From the NCBI RefSeq assembly GCF_900109345.1, contig NZ_FNZN01000005.1, positions 62,001 through 126,000 on the forward strand: a stretch of DNA of 64,000 nucleotides, given 5' to 3'. Position 1 is the first letter of the stretch. Each line of letters starts with the position of its first letter. The notes under the pieces are model-generated. The model was given only the letters and a program-made list of their open reading frames with translations. It had not been told where the DNA came from and did not search any database. This DNA comes from Maribacter orientalis. GTDB taxonomy: Bacteria > Bacteroidota > Bacteroidia > Flavobacteriales > Flavobacteriaceae. This document shows, piece by piece, positions 45,975 through 55,134 of the stretch. The translations under genes were made by a program, and so were the position numbers.

Positions 45975-46009
45975 CTTTTCCTACTTCTTAATTCGAGAAG
46001 TAGGAAAAG
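45975..46009 (-). terminator. Hairpin downstream of prfB
   Basis: A perfect 14-bp inverted repeat, CTTTTCCTACTTCT (45975-45988) with AGAAGTAGGAAAAG (45996-46009), begins 6 bp beyond the prfB stop. It is followed on the reverse strand by A/T-rich sequence without a pure U run, so termination efficiency is uncertain. Confidence 0.65.
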
Positions 46010-46015
46010 CTAATG

Positions 46016-47117
46016 CTATTCTTCTTCTTTTTGGCCCATCATCATTAGAAATGCTTTTAGAAACTGGTCTATATCTCCGTCCATAACATTATCAACGTTT
46101 CCTGTTTCTTCACCAGTTCTTACATCTTTTACAAGCTTATATGGATGCATTACATAGTTCCTAATTTGAGAACCCCATTCAATTTTCATCTTAGAAGATT
46201 CAATTTCTTGTCTTGCCTCCATTTTCTTGCGAAGTTCAATCTCATATAATTGAGATTTAAGCATTTTCATTGCCGTAGCTCTATTATCATGCTGACTTCT
46301 ACTATCTGAACATGAAATTTGTATACCTGTGGGGTGGTGCGTCAATTGAACCTTGGTTTCGACCTTATTTACATTTTGGCCACCTGCACCGCTAGACCTT
46401 GCTGTAGTAATAGTAATATCAGCAGGATTTATATCAACTTCAATACTATCATCTACTAATGGATATACATATACAGATACAAAAGATGTATGTCTTTTTG
46501 CATTACTGTCAAATGGGGAAATTCGCACCAATCTGTGTACGCCATTTTCTCCTTTTAACCATCCAAAAGCAAATTCGCCATCAATTTCTAACGTAACTGT
46601 TTTAATACCTGCTACATCACCTTCTTGGTAATTTAGTTCCTTAATTTTATAACCATTTTTTTCTGCCCACATCATATACATGCGCATAAGCATTGCAGCC
46701 CAATCACAACTTTCTGTACCGCCAGCACCTGCGGTAATTTGTAATACTGCTGGCAGTTCATCACCTTCCTCAGAAAGCATATTCTTAAATTCCATCTTTT
46801 CAATGGTATTCAAAGCTTTCTCGTATTGTTGTTCGACTTCTTCTTCTGTAACTTCTCCCTCTTGTTGAAATTCTATTAATACTTCCAATTCGGAAACAAG
46901 CATTTCTGCCGCATTATAATCATCTACCCATTGCTTTTTCGATTGGATGAATTTCATATGCGCCTGTGCTTCCTGCGGATTGTTCCAAAAATCAGGTGAC
47001 AAGGTTTTTTCTTGTTCGTTCTCTATTTCTATTAATTTGGCATCAATGTCAAAGATACCTCCTCAACGCACCAAGGCGATCTAAAAGACCTTTGTAGTGG
47101 TCTGTACTTATGTTCAT
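46016..47117 (-). CDS. prfB: Peptide chain release factor 2, with programmed +1 frameshift
   Basis: RF2, 366 aa after frameshifting, which reads UGA and UAA stops. The zero frame starts at the ATG at 47117 and encodes 22 residues ([22 protein letters not shown]) before a TGA at 47051-47049. A +1 shift at CTT-T continues as [20 protein letters not shown] into the long downstream frame. Later motifs are [15 protein letters not shown] (the SPF tripeptide that reads stops) and [14 protein letters not shown] (the GGQ loop). Frame change at the classic site proves a functional gene rather than a broken one. The product limits its own synthesis by terminating at the internal UGA. The downstream hairpin may end the unit. 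Confidence 0.96.
47048..47063 (-). promoter_or_regulatory. prfB programmed frameshift element
   Basis: The reverse strand reads AGGAGG-TAT-CTT-TGA-C. The Shine-Dalgarno-like AGGAGG, the 3-nt spacer, the slippery CTT codon, the UGA and the following C match the classical RF2 site in sequence and spacing. Translation pauses at UGA when RF2 is scarce and shifts to the +1 frame. Confidence 0.95.
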
Positions 47118-47173
47118 ATATTTAAATTTTGGTAAAAATAATACTCTTTTGAGTAAACTGGAAAGTTATTTTA

Positions 47174-48025
47174 CTACTGTTGACTTTGCACTTTTACGCT
47201 GTATTTAGTTTTGTTTTGCCCTTGGGAATAAATGATACCTTTTAGAGGAGAACAATCTTTATAGTCTTTACCATGGCATACCTTTATATGGTTAGTGTTC
47301 GCCATGATATTATTGGTTGGGTCAAATCCTTTCCAGCCTACTAGAGGAATGTAGACTTCTGCCCATGCATGCATTTGCGAATCCCCAATGAGTCCATGTT
47401 CTTGATTTAAATACCCTGAAACATAGCGTGCAGGTATACCATTCTTTCTTGACATTGCGCAAAAAAGATGTGTAAAATCTTGACATACCCCTTGGCGCGT
47501 AGCAATAACATCTTTTAATTCTGTGTCTACTTGAGTGACACCTGCTTTAAACTGAATATGATTAAAAGTCCAATGATTTAAATTCTGTAAATTTTTAAAT
47601 ATGGAGTTTGAAGGGTCAAATATAAAAATAGAAGATGTTCCATCAGGTAATGTTGTTAGCGGTGTTCTTTTTAAAAAGGACTCAAAGTCTATTTTGAAAT
47701 CAAATTCTTTTATTTTTTCATTCGCTAAGGTATCGTCTAAATCTAAGGGAAAATCAAAAGGATCAATATCATCCTTTCTAAAACTGAATTGTGCCTCAAA
47801 ATTTATTTGCTTGAATTTGATTTTGGGATGAACTCGAATAGTTTTAAATCCAAAGCCATTTATAGAGTATTCATTATCAGCAAATAATGAATTGGAAAAC
47901 TCAACATTGACATCATGTTGAGTATTATTTTCCATTGGTATGATCAAGAATTGCCAATAGGCATTATTTACCCAATTATCATAGGTATTTTCAGTCTTAT
48001 AGGTGATTTTGTATTCATTTGACAT
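47174..48025 (-). CDS. Transglutaminase-like protease family protein
   Basis: A 283-aa protein with an N-terminal beta domain (EYKITYKTENTYDNWVNN) and a transglutaminase core. The catalytic Cys181 is in TRQGVCQDFTHLFCAMSR, His in DSQMHAWAEVYIPLVGW and Asp in KGFDPTNNIM, so the triad is complete. Bacterial members are often proteases. It is the last gene of a three-gene unit with alpha-E and circularly permuted ATP-grasp, which elsewhere co-occurs with the Anbu peptidase. The TTG at 48034 would add 3 residues; the ATG at 48025 is preferred. Confidence 0.87.
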   Translation of the reverse strand: MSNEYKITYKTENTYDNWVNNAYWQFLIIPMENNTQHDVNVEFSNSLFADNEYSINGFGFKTIRVHPKIKFKQINFEAQFSFRKDDIDPFDFPLDLDDTLANEKIKEFDFKIDFESFLKRTPLTTLPDGTSSIFIFDPSNSIFKNLQNLNHWTFNHIQFKAGVTQVDTELKDVIATRQGVCQDFTHLFCAMSRKNGIPARYVSGYLNQEHGLIGDSQMHAWAEVYIPLVGWKGFDPTNNIMANTNHIKVCHGKDYKDCSPLKGIIYSQGQNKTKYSVKVQSQQ

Positions 48026-48054
48026 AGTAGCCAAAGATACCTTAATTAAAGGTT

Positions 48055-49002
48055 TTAATAGTTAAAAAATTCTTCGTCAACTTTGTCGCTTATTTTTACC
48101 AGACTGTCCAGAATATTTTCAATAAAAGCTTTAATGTCCTCTTCTATTTCTTCTATATATTTAAATTCGTATTCGGCGCGTACCCTTCCAATTAAAAAGC
48201 CTGTAGATTCCTTATTATATCTCTTTTCAGGATTTAGTATGCGTACATGTTCATTTACCTGATTTAAAGAATTCATAACTGATCTTGGGCAATTTGGATT
48301 CAGAATTAAAAACTCTAAGGTAGAAATACTTGTAGGGGTTTTTTTGTAAAACCTACGCATCATATCATAAGATTCTGCGCATTTCAATAAGGTTGTCCAT
48401 TCAAAACTTTTACTGAATTTATCTCCATAACTACCTTGTGATAATAATGCATCGTTATACTTGGAGTTGATCATCCGGGTTATCTGTGTTGCTCTTTCGA
48501 TATTTATCCCCATCATTATAATAGCATATACTGAATCATGGAGCAAGGTCCCTCTTATTTTTCCTCGTAAAATTGCGGTCATTTCTGCAATATTACTTGT
48601 GAAATCATGAAGTCCGTTTTTAACAAAGACATCCTTAGGGTAATTAAGAACAAAATGATAAAACTTGTTTATAGCTTCGTATAATTCGGTCGATATTAAA
48701 TCTCGTGCACTATTAGCGTTTTCCCTAGCAAGCTTTACGGTACTAATTATAGAAAACGGGTTGTTTGTATCTAATCCAATACTAAATAGAACTTCTTCTT
48801 CTATCAATATTTTCTCATCATCTTTTTCGGGATCCCCAAGCATAAATAACATCGATCTCAAAACGAACTGTCTATCTTGTGATTTTACGTTTGGCGCATC
48901 TAAAGATGAAAAATAATTCACGTTCAAATAACGTGCAATGTGTTCAGAACGTTCAATATAACGTCCCATCCAGAATAAATTATTGGCTACTCTTGCTAGC
49001 AT
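48055..49002 (-). CDS. Alpha-E domain protein (DUF403)
   Basis: A 315-aa all-helical protein starting MLARVANNLFWMGRYIERSE, the recognisable beginning of DUF403, with LILNPNCPRSVMNSL and AESYDMMRRFYKKTP further on. The domain is of unknown biochemistry and always occurs with the circularly permuted ATP-grasp and transglutaminase-like proteins. It is predicted in published genome-context analyses to belong to a peptide-ligase or protein-tagging module. It lies 8 nt after the ATP-grasp gene and 29 nt before the transglutaminase gene. Confidence 0.88.
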   Translation of the reverse strand: MLARVANNLFWMGRYIERSEHIARYLNVNYFSSLDAPNVKSQDRQFVLRSMLFMLGDPEKDDEKILIEEEVLFSIGLDTNNPFSIISTVKLARENANSARDLISTELYEAINKFYHFVLNYPKDVFVKNGLHDFTSNIAEMTAILRGKIRGTLLHDSVYAIIMMGINIERATQITRMINSKYNDALLSQGSYGDKFSKSFEWTTLLKCAESYDMMRRFYKKTPTSISTLEFLILNPNCPRSVMNSLNQVNEHVRILNPEKRYNKESTGFLIGRVRAEYEFKYIEEIEEDIKAFIENILDSLVKISDKVDEEFFNY

Positions 49003-49010
49003 ATGATTTT

Positions 49011-50483
49011 TTATTGTTTTTTTAGTACCCAGGTATCTTTAGAACCACCCCCTTGTGAGGAATTTACAATTAAATTTCCTCTTTTCAACGCCACTCGAGT
49101 GAGCCCGCCTTTTAATACAAATTCTTTGTCTTTTCCTAGAATAGTGAACGTTCTTAAGTCTACATGTCGCTGTTCAAAAGATTCTGTTTCATCTATATAT
49201 GTAGGATGAACACTAAGAGACATTATTGGTTGCGCTACATATTTTCTAGGACTTTCCTTGATTTCTAGTTTAACCTTTTCTATTTCTGCTTTGGTCAAGG
49301 TATTTCCAATTGAAATTCCGTAGCCGCCAGCCTCATCGACCGGTTTAATTACAAGCTCGTGAATGTGTTCTAAAACATACTTTAATTCATCTGGTCTGCT
49401 ACAGTGATAGGTATGTACATTGTTTAATATAGGTTCTTCGTTTAGATAGTATTTTATAATCTGAGGCATGTAGGTATATACTGCCTTGTCATCTGCTACG
49501 CCAGTACCAGGTGCATTTGCCAATGTTACATTACCTTTTTTGTATGCAGCGAATAAACCTGGTACACCAAGTGCAGAATCTGGTCTAAACTCTAACGGGT
49601 CTATAAATTGATCGTCAATTCTTCTATAAATAACATCAACCTTTTCAGGACCTTTTATAGTCTTCATATACACAAAGTCGTTTTCTACGAAAAGATCACG
49701 GCCCTCTACCAATTCTACACCCATTGTTTTTGCTAGGTATGAATGCTCGTAAAAGGCAGAGTTAAACATACCAGGAGTAATAACTACAACGTTGGGAACA
49801 TCTACACCTTTAGGTTTTACAGATTCTAGAAGTTCTAATAGATTTTCAGCATAATTAGTTACTGTATGGGTTTGGTAATGATTGAAAACGCCGAATAATG
49901 CTTTTTTGAGGGCAGTACGGTTACAGATTACATAGCTCACCCCAGACGGACATCTAATATTATCTTCTAAAACATAATACTTACCATCTTTATGTTTAAT
50001 TACATCAGTGCCTGATATATGATTATATATTCCACCAGGAGGATTAACTCCGTTCATTTGATCCAAATAATTGGCAGAAGAGGTTATTAAATCTATGGGT
50101 ACCACTTTATCTTTCAATATTTTTTTATCGTGATAAATATCCCATAGAAATAAGTTTAAAGCTTTACTTCTTTGAATAGAACCTCGTTCTATAATATCCC
50201 ATTCATCGGGATCTATAATTCGCGGAAACAAATCAAAAGGAAAAATTTTCTCTTGAACATCGTTGTCGCCATAAACTTGAAAAGTAATTCCCTGATTGAA
50301 AAAAGAGGATTTTGCTTTCGAATTTAGGTTTACATAATCACTTATAGAATGTTCACCATAAATATCAAATAATTTTTGATATACCTCTTTAATTTTTCCT
50401 TCACCATCATATATTTCATCGTATAATTCTGGGTTTTTTTGATAAGAAGAAAAGATTTGATTTTCAATGTTGGCCATAGACAT
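49011..50483 (-). CDS. Circularly permuted ATP-grasp protein (DUF404/407)
   Basis: A 490-aa enzyme of the COG2308 type. Seen are VYRRIDDQFIDPLEF, LANAPGTGVADDKAVYTYMP, LVIKPVDEAGGYGISIG (ATP-binding Gly loop), QPIMSLSVHPTYID and the C-terminal VNSSQGGGSKDTWVL, in the circularly permuted order. By homology it forms an amide or peptide bond using ATP, but the substrates are unknown. It is the first gene of the ATP-grasp/alpha-E/transglutaminase operon and is divergent from a zinc metalloprotease. Two starts are possible: ATG at 50483 or 50477. Confidence 0.9.
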   Translation of the reverse strand: MSMANIENQIFSSYQKNPELYDEIYDGEGKIKEVYQKLFDIYGEHSISDYVNLNSKAKSSFFNQGITFQVYGDNDVQEKIFPFDLFPRIIDPDEWDIIERGSIQRSKALNLFLWDIYHDKKILKDKVVPIDLITSSANYLDQMNGVNPPGGIYNHISGTDVIKHKDGKYYVLEDNIRCPSGVSYVICNRTALKKALFGVFNHYQTHTVTNYAENLLELLESVKPKGVDVPNVVVITPGMFNSAFYEHSYLAKTMGVELVEGRDLFVENDFVYMKTIKGPEKVDVIYRRIDDQFIDPLEFRPDSALGVPGLFAAYKKGNVTLANAPGTGVADDKAVYTYMPQIIKYYLNEEPILNNVHTYHCSRPDELKYVLEHIHELVIKPVDEAGGYGISIGNTLTKAEIEKVKLEIKESPRKYVAQPIMSLSVHPTYIDETESFEQRHVDLRTFTILGKDKEFVLKGGLTRVALKRGNLIVNSSQGGGSKDTWVLKKQ

Positions 50484-50671
50484 AGTTTTCTTAAAAGGTA
50501 CATGATAAATTGTATATTATTACTATCATATTAATATTAATCTTTAATTTTTTCCCCTATTCCGTAATAATTCGATAGCTTTTTTAACAAAAATGATATT
50601 TATTATCTTGATTGTAAGTTGGTTTTATCATTACTTAGTTTTTATATACTTTTAGGAGAAATTAAAATAGA

Positions 50672-53077
50672 ATGAAAAAATATTATGTGCTTCTAATAGG
50701 ATTTGCTTTTTTATCCTTAACTAAGGTATCTGCTCAATTCAGTGAGAAGAAAAAAGACTTTGTAAAATACGAAGGACTTTATGACTTTTATTATGACGAA
50801 AGCCAAGATAAAATTTATCTAGAAGTTAATGATTTACATAAAGAATTTTTATATGTATACTCTTTAAGTAGTGGTATCGGAAGCAATGATATAGGTTTGG
50901 ATCGCGGTCAATTGGGTAACGAACAAGTGGTTTTCTTTAAAAAAGCAGGCAATAAATTATTGCTTGTGCAACCGAATTTAAAATACAGGGCTATTACCAA
51001 TAATGTTTTGGAACGTAAATCTGTAGAACAGGCATTTGCTAAATCGGTGTTATTTGGTTTTCCTATTGAAGAGGAGAAGAGTGGAGTTTATATTATCGAT
51101 ATTACTGATTTCTTAATGCAAGATGCCCATGGGGTTTCTGAGCAGTTAAAACGAGCCCAGCAAGGCTCATATAGTATAGATAAATCAAAAAGTGCATTTG
51201 CTTTAGATAGAACAAAAGCTTTTCCAAAAAATGTAGAGTTCGATGTTACGTTGACATTTAAAGGAGAACCTACAGGTAATTATATTAAAAGCGTTACGCC
51301 GAATGCGGGTTTAGTGACAGTGGCCGAACATCATTCATTTATAGAATTGCCAGATGATAATTTCGAAAAGAGAGAGTTTGATCCAAGAAGTGGTTCTTAC
51401 CCATTTTCTTATTATGATTACGCTACACCAGTTGAGTCTCCGATTCTTAAACAATTTATTACAAGACATCGATTATCAAAGAAGAATCCTGATCAAGAAA
51501 TTAGTGAAGCGGTAGAACCAATAATTTACTATTTGGATAATGGAACACCAGAACCTGTAAGATCTGCTCTTTTAGAAGGAGGTCGTTGGTGGAACCAAGC
51601 ATTCGAGGCAATAGGGTATAAAGATGCTTTTCAATTGATTATGTTGCCAGATGATGCTGATCCTTTAGATGTACGTTACAATGTAATTCAATGGGTTCAT
51701 CGATCTACAAGAGGGTGGAGCTATGGTAGTAGTATCACCGACCCTAGAACGGGTGAAATAATAAAAGGACATGTTAGTCTTGGTAGCTTACGTATTCGAC
51801 AAGATTTTTTAATCGCGCAGGCCCTAATGAATAAACCATTCGCAGAACGTGATGATAATTATCAGCCAATGTTAGATATGGCGATTGCACGAATTCGTCA
51901 ACTGTCTGCCCACGAAATAGGACATACGCTTGGGTTTGCTCATAACTATGCAGCAAGTACTACAGATAAATCATCGGTTATGGATTATCCTCATCCGCAG
52001 TTTTCATTAGTTAATGGAGAAATAGATTTTTCTAAAGCTTATGAAACAGGAATAGGTGATTGGGATAAGGTTACAGTTGCTTATTCATATCAAAATTTTT
52101 CTAAGGGTAATGAGAAGAGAGGTTTGAATGCTATTTTGGACAAGGCTAAAGCCGACGGACTTCGCTACATTACCGATCAAGATGCTCGACCTCAGGGTAG
52201 CGCTCATGTGTTGGCGCATTTGTGGGATAACGGAACCAATGTTAGTAAAGAATTAGATGCGATGTTGAAAGTTCGTAAAAAGGCTATTGAGAATTTTTCA
52301 GTGGATAATATTCAAGAGGGTACTCCGTATTCAGTTTTAGAAGATGTATTTGTGCCCCTTTATTTCTTTCATAGATATCAAACAGAAGGTGTATCAAAAA
52401 TTATTGGTGGATTAGAATATAATTATGCAGTAAAAGGCGACGGACAACAAACTGTTACCATTGCAGATAAGGCTTTGCAGCAAGAAGCTTTAAAAGGCGT
52501 TTTAAAGACTTTAGACGCTTCTGAAATTGCGATACCAAAAGATAAATTGAGTTTGTTTCCTCCTCGTGCTTTTGGAACACCAAGAACACGAGAATCGATA
52601 AATGGAAAAACAGGTGTTTCTTTTGATGCCTTTTCGGCAGTAGAAACTGCATCTGATATGACTTTATCATTTTTATTACACCCAGAGCGAGCTTCTAGGC
52701 TAATTCAGCAAAAAGCAATTGATGGAAATAATTTGGGATTAGAAGAGGTTATCAATGAGTTGATTTCAGCTACAATTAATAAAAAGAATAAAGATGCCTA
52801 TTTAAGTGAAGCCCAAACAACGATTAATTTTAGAGTACTGTTTCATATCATGAACTTGGCAGGTCATACAGAAGTACATCCTCAGGTTAATGCAATTGCA
52901 TCACAGAAATTAAAAGAATTGAATTTTCAATTAGCTAAAGATTCAGGAAGCAATGCAATTCATGCTGAAATGATTAAGAGAATAAAAGAATTTAATGATC
53001 ATCCAGAATTGTTCAAAGTGATACCTTCACCTAAAATTCCTGATGGTTCTCCTATAGGAATGGGTTGTTTTCACTAA
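50672..53077 (+). CDS. Exported zinc-dependent metalloprotease (DUF5117/DUF4953 family)
   Basis: An 801-aa protein with a signal peptide (KKYYVLLIGFAFLSLTKVSA), an N-terminal DUF5118/5117-like region, and the metzincin motif HEIGHTLGFAHN at about residue 414. The Met-turn equivalent is SSVMDYPHP just after. The long C-terminal part is the DUF4953-type helical and beta region ending in GSPIGMGCFH. Three His zinc ligands are intact, so it should be an active endopeptidase in the periplasm or outside. It is divergent from the ATP-grasp operon; a GGAGAA sequence precedes the ATG, unusual in this phylum. Confidence 0.9.
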   Translation: MKKYYVLLIGFAFLSLTKVSAQFSEKKKDFVKYEGLYDFYYDESQDKIYLEVNDLHKEFLYVYSLSSGIGSNDIGLDRGQLGNEQVVFFKKAGNKLLLVQPNLKYRAITNNVLERKSVEQAFAKSVLFGFPIEEEKSGVYIIDITDFLMQDAHGVSEQLKRAQQGSYSIDKSKSAFALDRTKAFPKNVEFDVTLTFKGEPTGNYIKSVTPNAGLVTVAEHHSFIELPDDNFEKREFDPRSGSYPFSYYDYATPVESPILKQFITRHRLSKKNPDQEISEAVEPIIYYLDNGTPEPVRSALLEGGRWWNQAFEAIGYKDAFQLIMLPDDADPLDVRYNVIQWVHRSTRGWSYGSSITDPRTGEIIKGHVSLGSLRIRQDFLIAQALMNKPFAERDDNYQPMLDMAIARIRQLSAHEIGHTLGFAHNYAASTTDKSSVMDYPHPQFSLVNGEIDFSKAYETGIGDWDKVTVAYSYQNFSKGNEKRGLNAILDKAKADGLRYITDQDARPQGSAHVLAHLWDNGTNVSKELDAMLKVRKKAIENFSVDNIQEGTPYSVLEDVFVPLYFFHRYQTEGVSKIIGGLEYNYAVKGDGQQTVTIADKALQQEALKGVLKTLDASEIAIPKDKLSLFPPRAFGTPRTRESINGKTGVSFDAFSAVETASDMTLSFLLHPERASRLIQQKAIDGNNLGLEEVINELISATINKKNKDAYLSEAQTTINFRVLFHIMNLAGHTEVHPQVNAIASQKLKELNFQLAKDSGSNAIHAEMIKRIKEFNDHPELFKVIPSPKIPDGSPIGMGCFH

Positions 53078-53098
53078 TACAAAAAACACAAGGTTACA

Positions 53099-54121
53099 AT
53101 GCAAATAAATCTTATAAGTGATACCGTAACAAAACCGACACCTGGTATGTTAGATGCTATGATGGCAGCAGTTGTAGGTGATGATGTGTTTAAAGAAGAC
53201 CCGACGGTAAATGCTTTAGAAGAAAAAGTAGCACATCTTTTTGGTATGGAATCTGCTTTATTTTTTCCAAGTGGTACTATGACAAACCAGACTGCTATAA
53301 AATTACATACACAGCCTGGTGAACAGCTTATTTGTGATAAATATGCCCATATCTACAATTATGAAGGAGGTGGAGTAAGTTTTAATAGTGGAGTATCTTG
53401 TAGACTGGTCGATGGTACTAGAGGTACAATGACAGCTGCTCAAGTAGAATCGGTTATCAACCCACCAGATTTTTATCATAGTCCGCTGACTAGCTTAGTT
53501 TGTGTTGAAAATACTGCAAATAAAGGCGGTGGTACATGTTGGGATTTTCAAGAACTTCAAAAAATAAGGAAAGTTTGTAACGAACACCATTTAGGATTTC
53601 ACTTAGATGGTGCTCGTTTGTGGAATGCTATGGTTGAAAAGAATGAGACTGCTCTTCAGTACGGTCAACTATTCGACACTATTAGCGTATGTTTGAGTAA
53701 AGGGCTTGGCTGCCCAGTTGGTTCATTGTTATTGGGAACAAAAGATCAAATGGATAAGGCAATTCGAATTCGTAAAATTTTTGGTGGTGGAATGCGACAA
53801 TCAGGATTTTTAGCGGCTGCGGCTATTTATGCCTTAGATAATAATATTGAACGATTAGCGGAAGATCATAAAAAAGCCCAAGAGATTGGGAAAGCTTTGT
53901 TAGCAAAGCCATTTATAAAAAAGGTGGAGCCGATAGAGACTAATATTGTCATATTTGAAATAGATGAGTCCTTTATGACTAGCGATAAATTTGTTAAAAA
54001 ACTTAAGGAAAAGGATATCTTGATAATTGGCATGGGACAAGGCAAACTGCGTATGGTCACTCATTTAGACTACACGGACGCAATGCACGATGAATTATTA
54101 AATCAACTGGCTGCGTTCTAA
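53099..54121 (+). CDS. ltaE: Low-specificity L-threonine aldolase
   Basis: A 340-aa PLP enzyme that splits threonine or allo-threonine to glycine and acetaldehyde. Seen: LISDTVTKPTPGMLDAM, GDDVFKEDPTVNALE, LFFPSGTMTNQTAIKLH, YAHIYNYEGGGVSFNSG, LGFHLDGARLWNAM (PLP Asp) and the Schiff-base Lys in SVCLSKGLGCPVGSLLLG. Complete relative to the beta-eliminating-lyase family. It follows the metalloprotease by 21 nt on the same strand, and its stop lies 2 bp from the convergent YegP gene. Confidence 0.93.
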   Translation: MQINLISDTVTKPTPGMLDAMMAAVVGDDVFKEDPTVNALEEKVAHLFGMESALFFPSGTMTNQTAIKLHTQPGEQLICDKYAHIYNYEGGGVSFNSGVSCRLVDGTRGTMTAAQVESVINPPDFYHSPLTSLVCVENTANKGGGTCWDFQELQKIRKVCNEHHLGFHLDGARLWNAMVEKNETALQYGQLFDTISVCLSKGLGCPVGSLLLGTKDQMDKAIRIRKIFGGGMRQSGFLAAAAIYALDNNIERLAEDHKKAQEIGKALLAKPFIKKVEPIETNIVIFEIDESFMTSDKFVKKLKEKDILIIGMGQGKLRMVTHLDYTDAMHDELLNQLAAF

Positions 54122-54123
54122 GC

Positions 54124-54438
54124 TTATTGAAGATTTAGCTCAAGACTATTAGAAATATTTAAAATACCGTTCTCCATTCCTGCCTCTGAAGTATAAAGTC
54201 CGCTAGATCCTAACGTCTGCCCATTTTGGTTTTTTAACTCTACAAGAAATTTACCTTCGGTATTTGTCTTCCTTTCAAAAAAAATCGTTCTAGTGTCTTT
54301 TAAATCCTTAAAATCTTTTAAGGTCTTATCTAATTCTTCTTTACTCGAAAATGAAACACTTTTAAGCAAGGTTTTGCCATTGGTGGATTTTAATTTAAAC
54401 TCAAATTTGCCGTCTTTTTTTTTATTAATCTTTATCAT
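54124..54438 (-). CDS. YegP family protein (DUF1508)
   Basis: A 104-aa protein made of two tandem YegP units: one starts FEFKLKSTNGKTLLKSVSFS and the second FLVELKNQNGQTLGSSGLYT. Each has the K(A)xNGxxL/ILSSxxY-like pattern typical of DUF1508. Members are small, often duplicated stress proteins of unknown mechanism. Complete as a double-unit form. Convergent with ltaE. Confidence 0.85.
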   Translation of the reverse strand: MIKINKKKDGKFEFKLKSTNGKTLLKSVSFSSKEELDKTLKDFKDLKDTRTIFFERKTNTEGKFLVELKNQNGQTLGSSGLYTSEAGMENGILNISNSLELNLQ

Positions 54439-54587
54439 ATCCTTAAAGATATATAATAAAGTCTCTGAATTTAAGTGACTCTCTGAATAATAGTGTATCT
54501 TAATAATTGAGGTGTTTGTGTAGTTGGTTTAAAATTGGATTTTAATTTTTGGATTAATAAAGAACTAGCATTGTTTTTAGACAAAGT

Positions 54588-54620
54588 AAAAAAGGCTTAT
54601 ACAATTGTACAAGCCTTTTT
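54588..54620. terminator. Hairpin terminator
   Basis: AAAAAAGGCTT ... AAGCCTTTTTT, with an inner ACAATTGT palindrome. On the reverse strand it lies 20 bp beyond the thioredoxin pseudogene, whose transcript it probably ended; on the forward strand it has no obvious gene. Confidence 0.8.
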
Positions 54621-54640
54621 TGTGCTTGAAAGACAATTTC

Positions 54641-55092
54641 TTAAATATTTTTTTTCAGAAGTCGGAGGTGTGAATTTACCATACCATTCATACTATAACC
54701 AGATACTTCATCAATTTCCTATCCTTTAGAATCTAAAACTTTTAATAGAGGGAATACCTTTCTTTTATTTAATTTGGTGAGTAATTTTTTATTTTGAATT
54801 AACTGCTTATCTGATAACAAATCTTTATTTCTAGTTACATCGACATAAAGTAGAACATAATTGTCTGATAATTCTTGAAATTCATTGGTATTAAAAAAAT
54901 CAGTTTTCAGCATTTTACATAGGGGACAACAGTCGCTACGGGTGAAATAAACTAGTACATTTTTCTTTTGTTTCTTCGCTTTTGAAATAGCAGAATCGTA
55001 ATCCTTTAACCATTTGTATCATTTACACTAGCATAATCTGCCTGGGAGGTTGTAAAAAGGTTTAGTATAAATAAATGGATAATATAATTTAT
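54641..55092 (-). pseudogene. Thioredoxin-fold secreted protein, degraded
   Basis: Reading the reverse strand recovers a thioredoxin-like protein with three lesions. The signal-peptide part (NYIIHLFILNLFTTSQA) is preceded by ATA at 55092 where an ATG is expected. The frame breaks at about 55012-55016 after YASVNDT and resumes as WLKDYDSAISKAKKQKKNVL (one base missing). The redox site SDCCPLCKML is intact. A TAG at 54721-54719 follows VLDSKG, yet the same frame continues EIDEVSGYSMNGMV ... RLLKKNI to a normal stop at 54641, as thioredoxin-fold C-termini do. It lies 42 bp downstream of ebfC. Sequencing error could explain one lesion, not three. Confidence 0.75.
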
Positions 55093-55134
55093 AGTCCTAT
55101 AATTTAATGGTTAACTACAGAAAACCTGCCAATG

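Noticed and set aside
46016-47002. prfB as a gene starting at the internal ATG at 47002, or as a pseudogene
   Set aside because: The upstream 22-codon frame, CTT-TGA-C and the AGGAGG spacer form the classical RF2 frameshift site, so the gene starts at 47117 and is functional. The TGA is not a selenocysteine codon; no SECIS-like context is needed.
54535-54729. Forward reading frame of about 64 codons
   Set aside because: It runs through the terminator hairpin at 54588-54620 and over the antisense of the thioredoxin pseudogene, and has no recognisable sequence.
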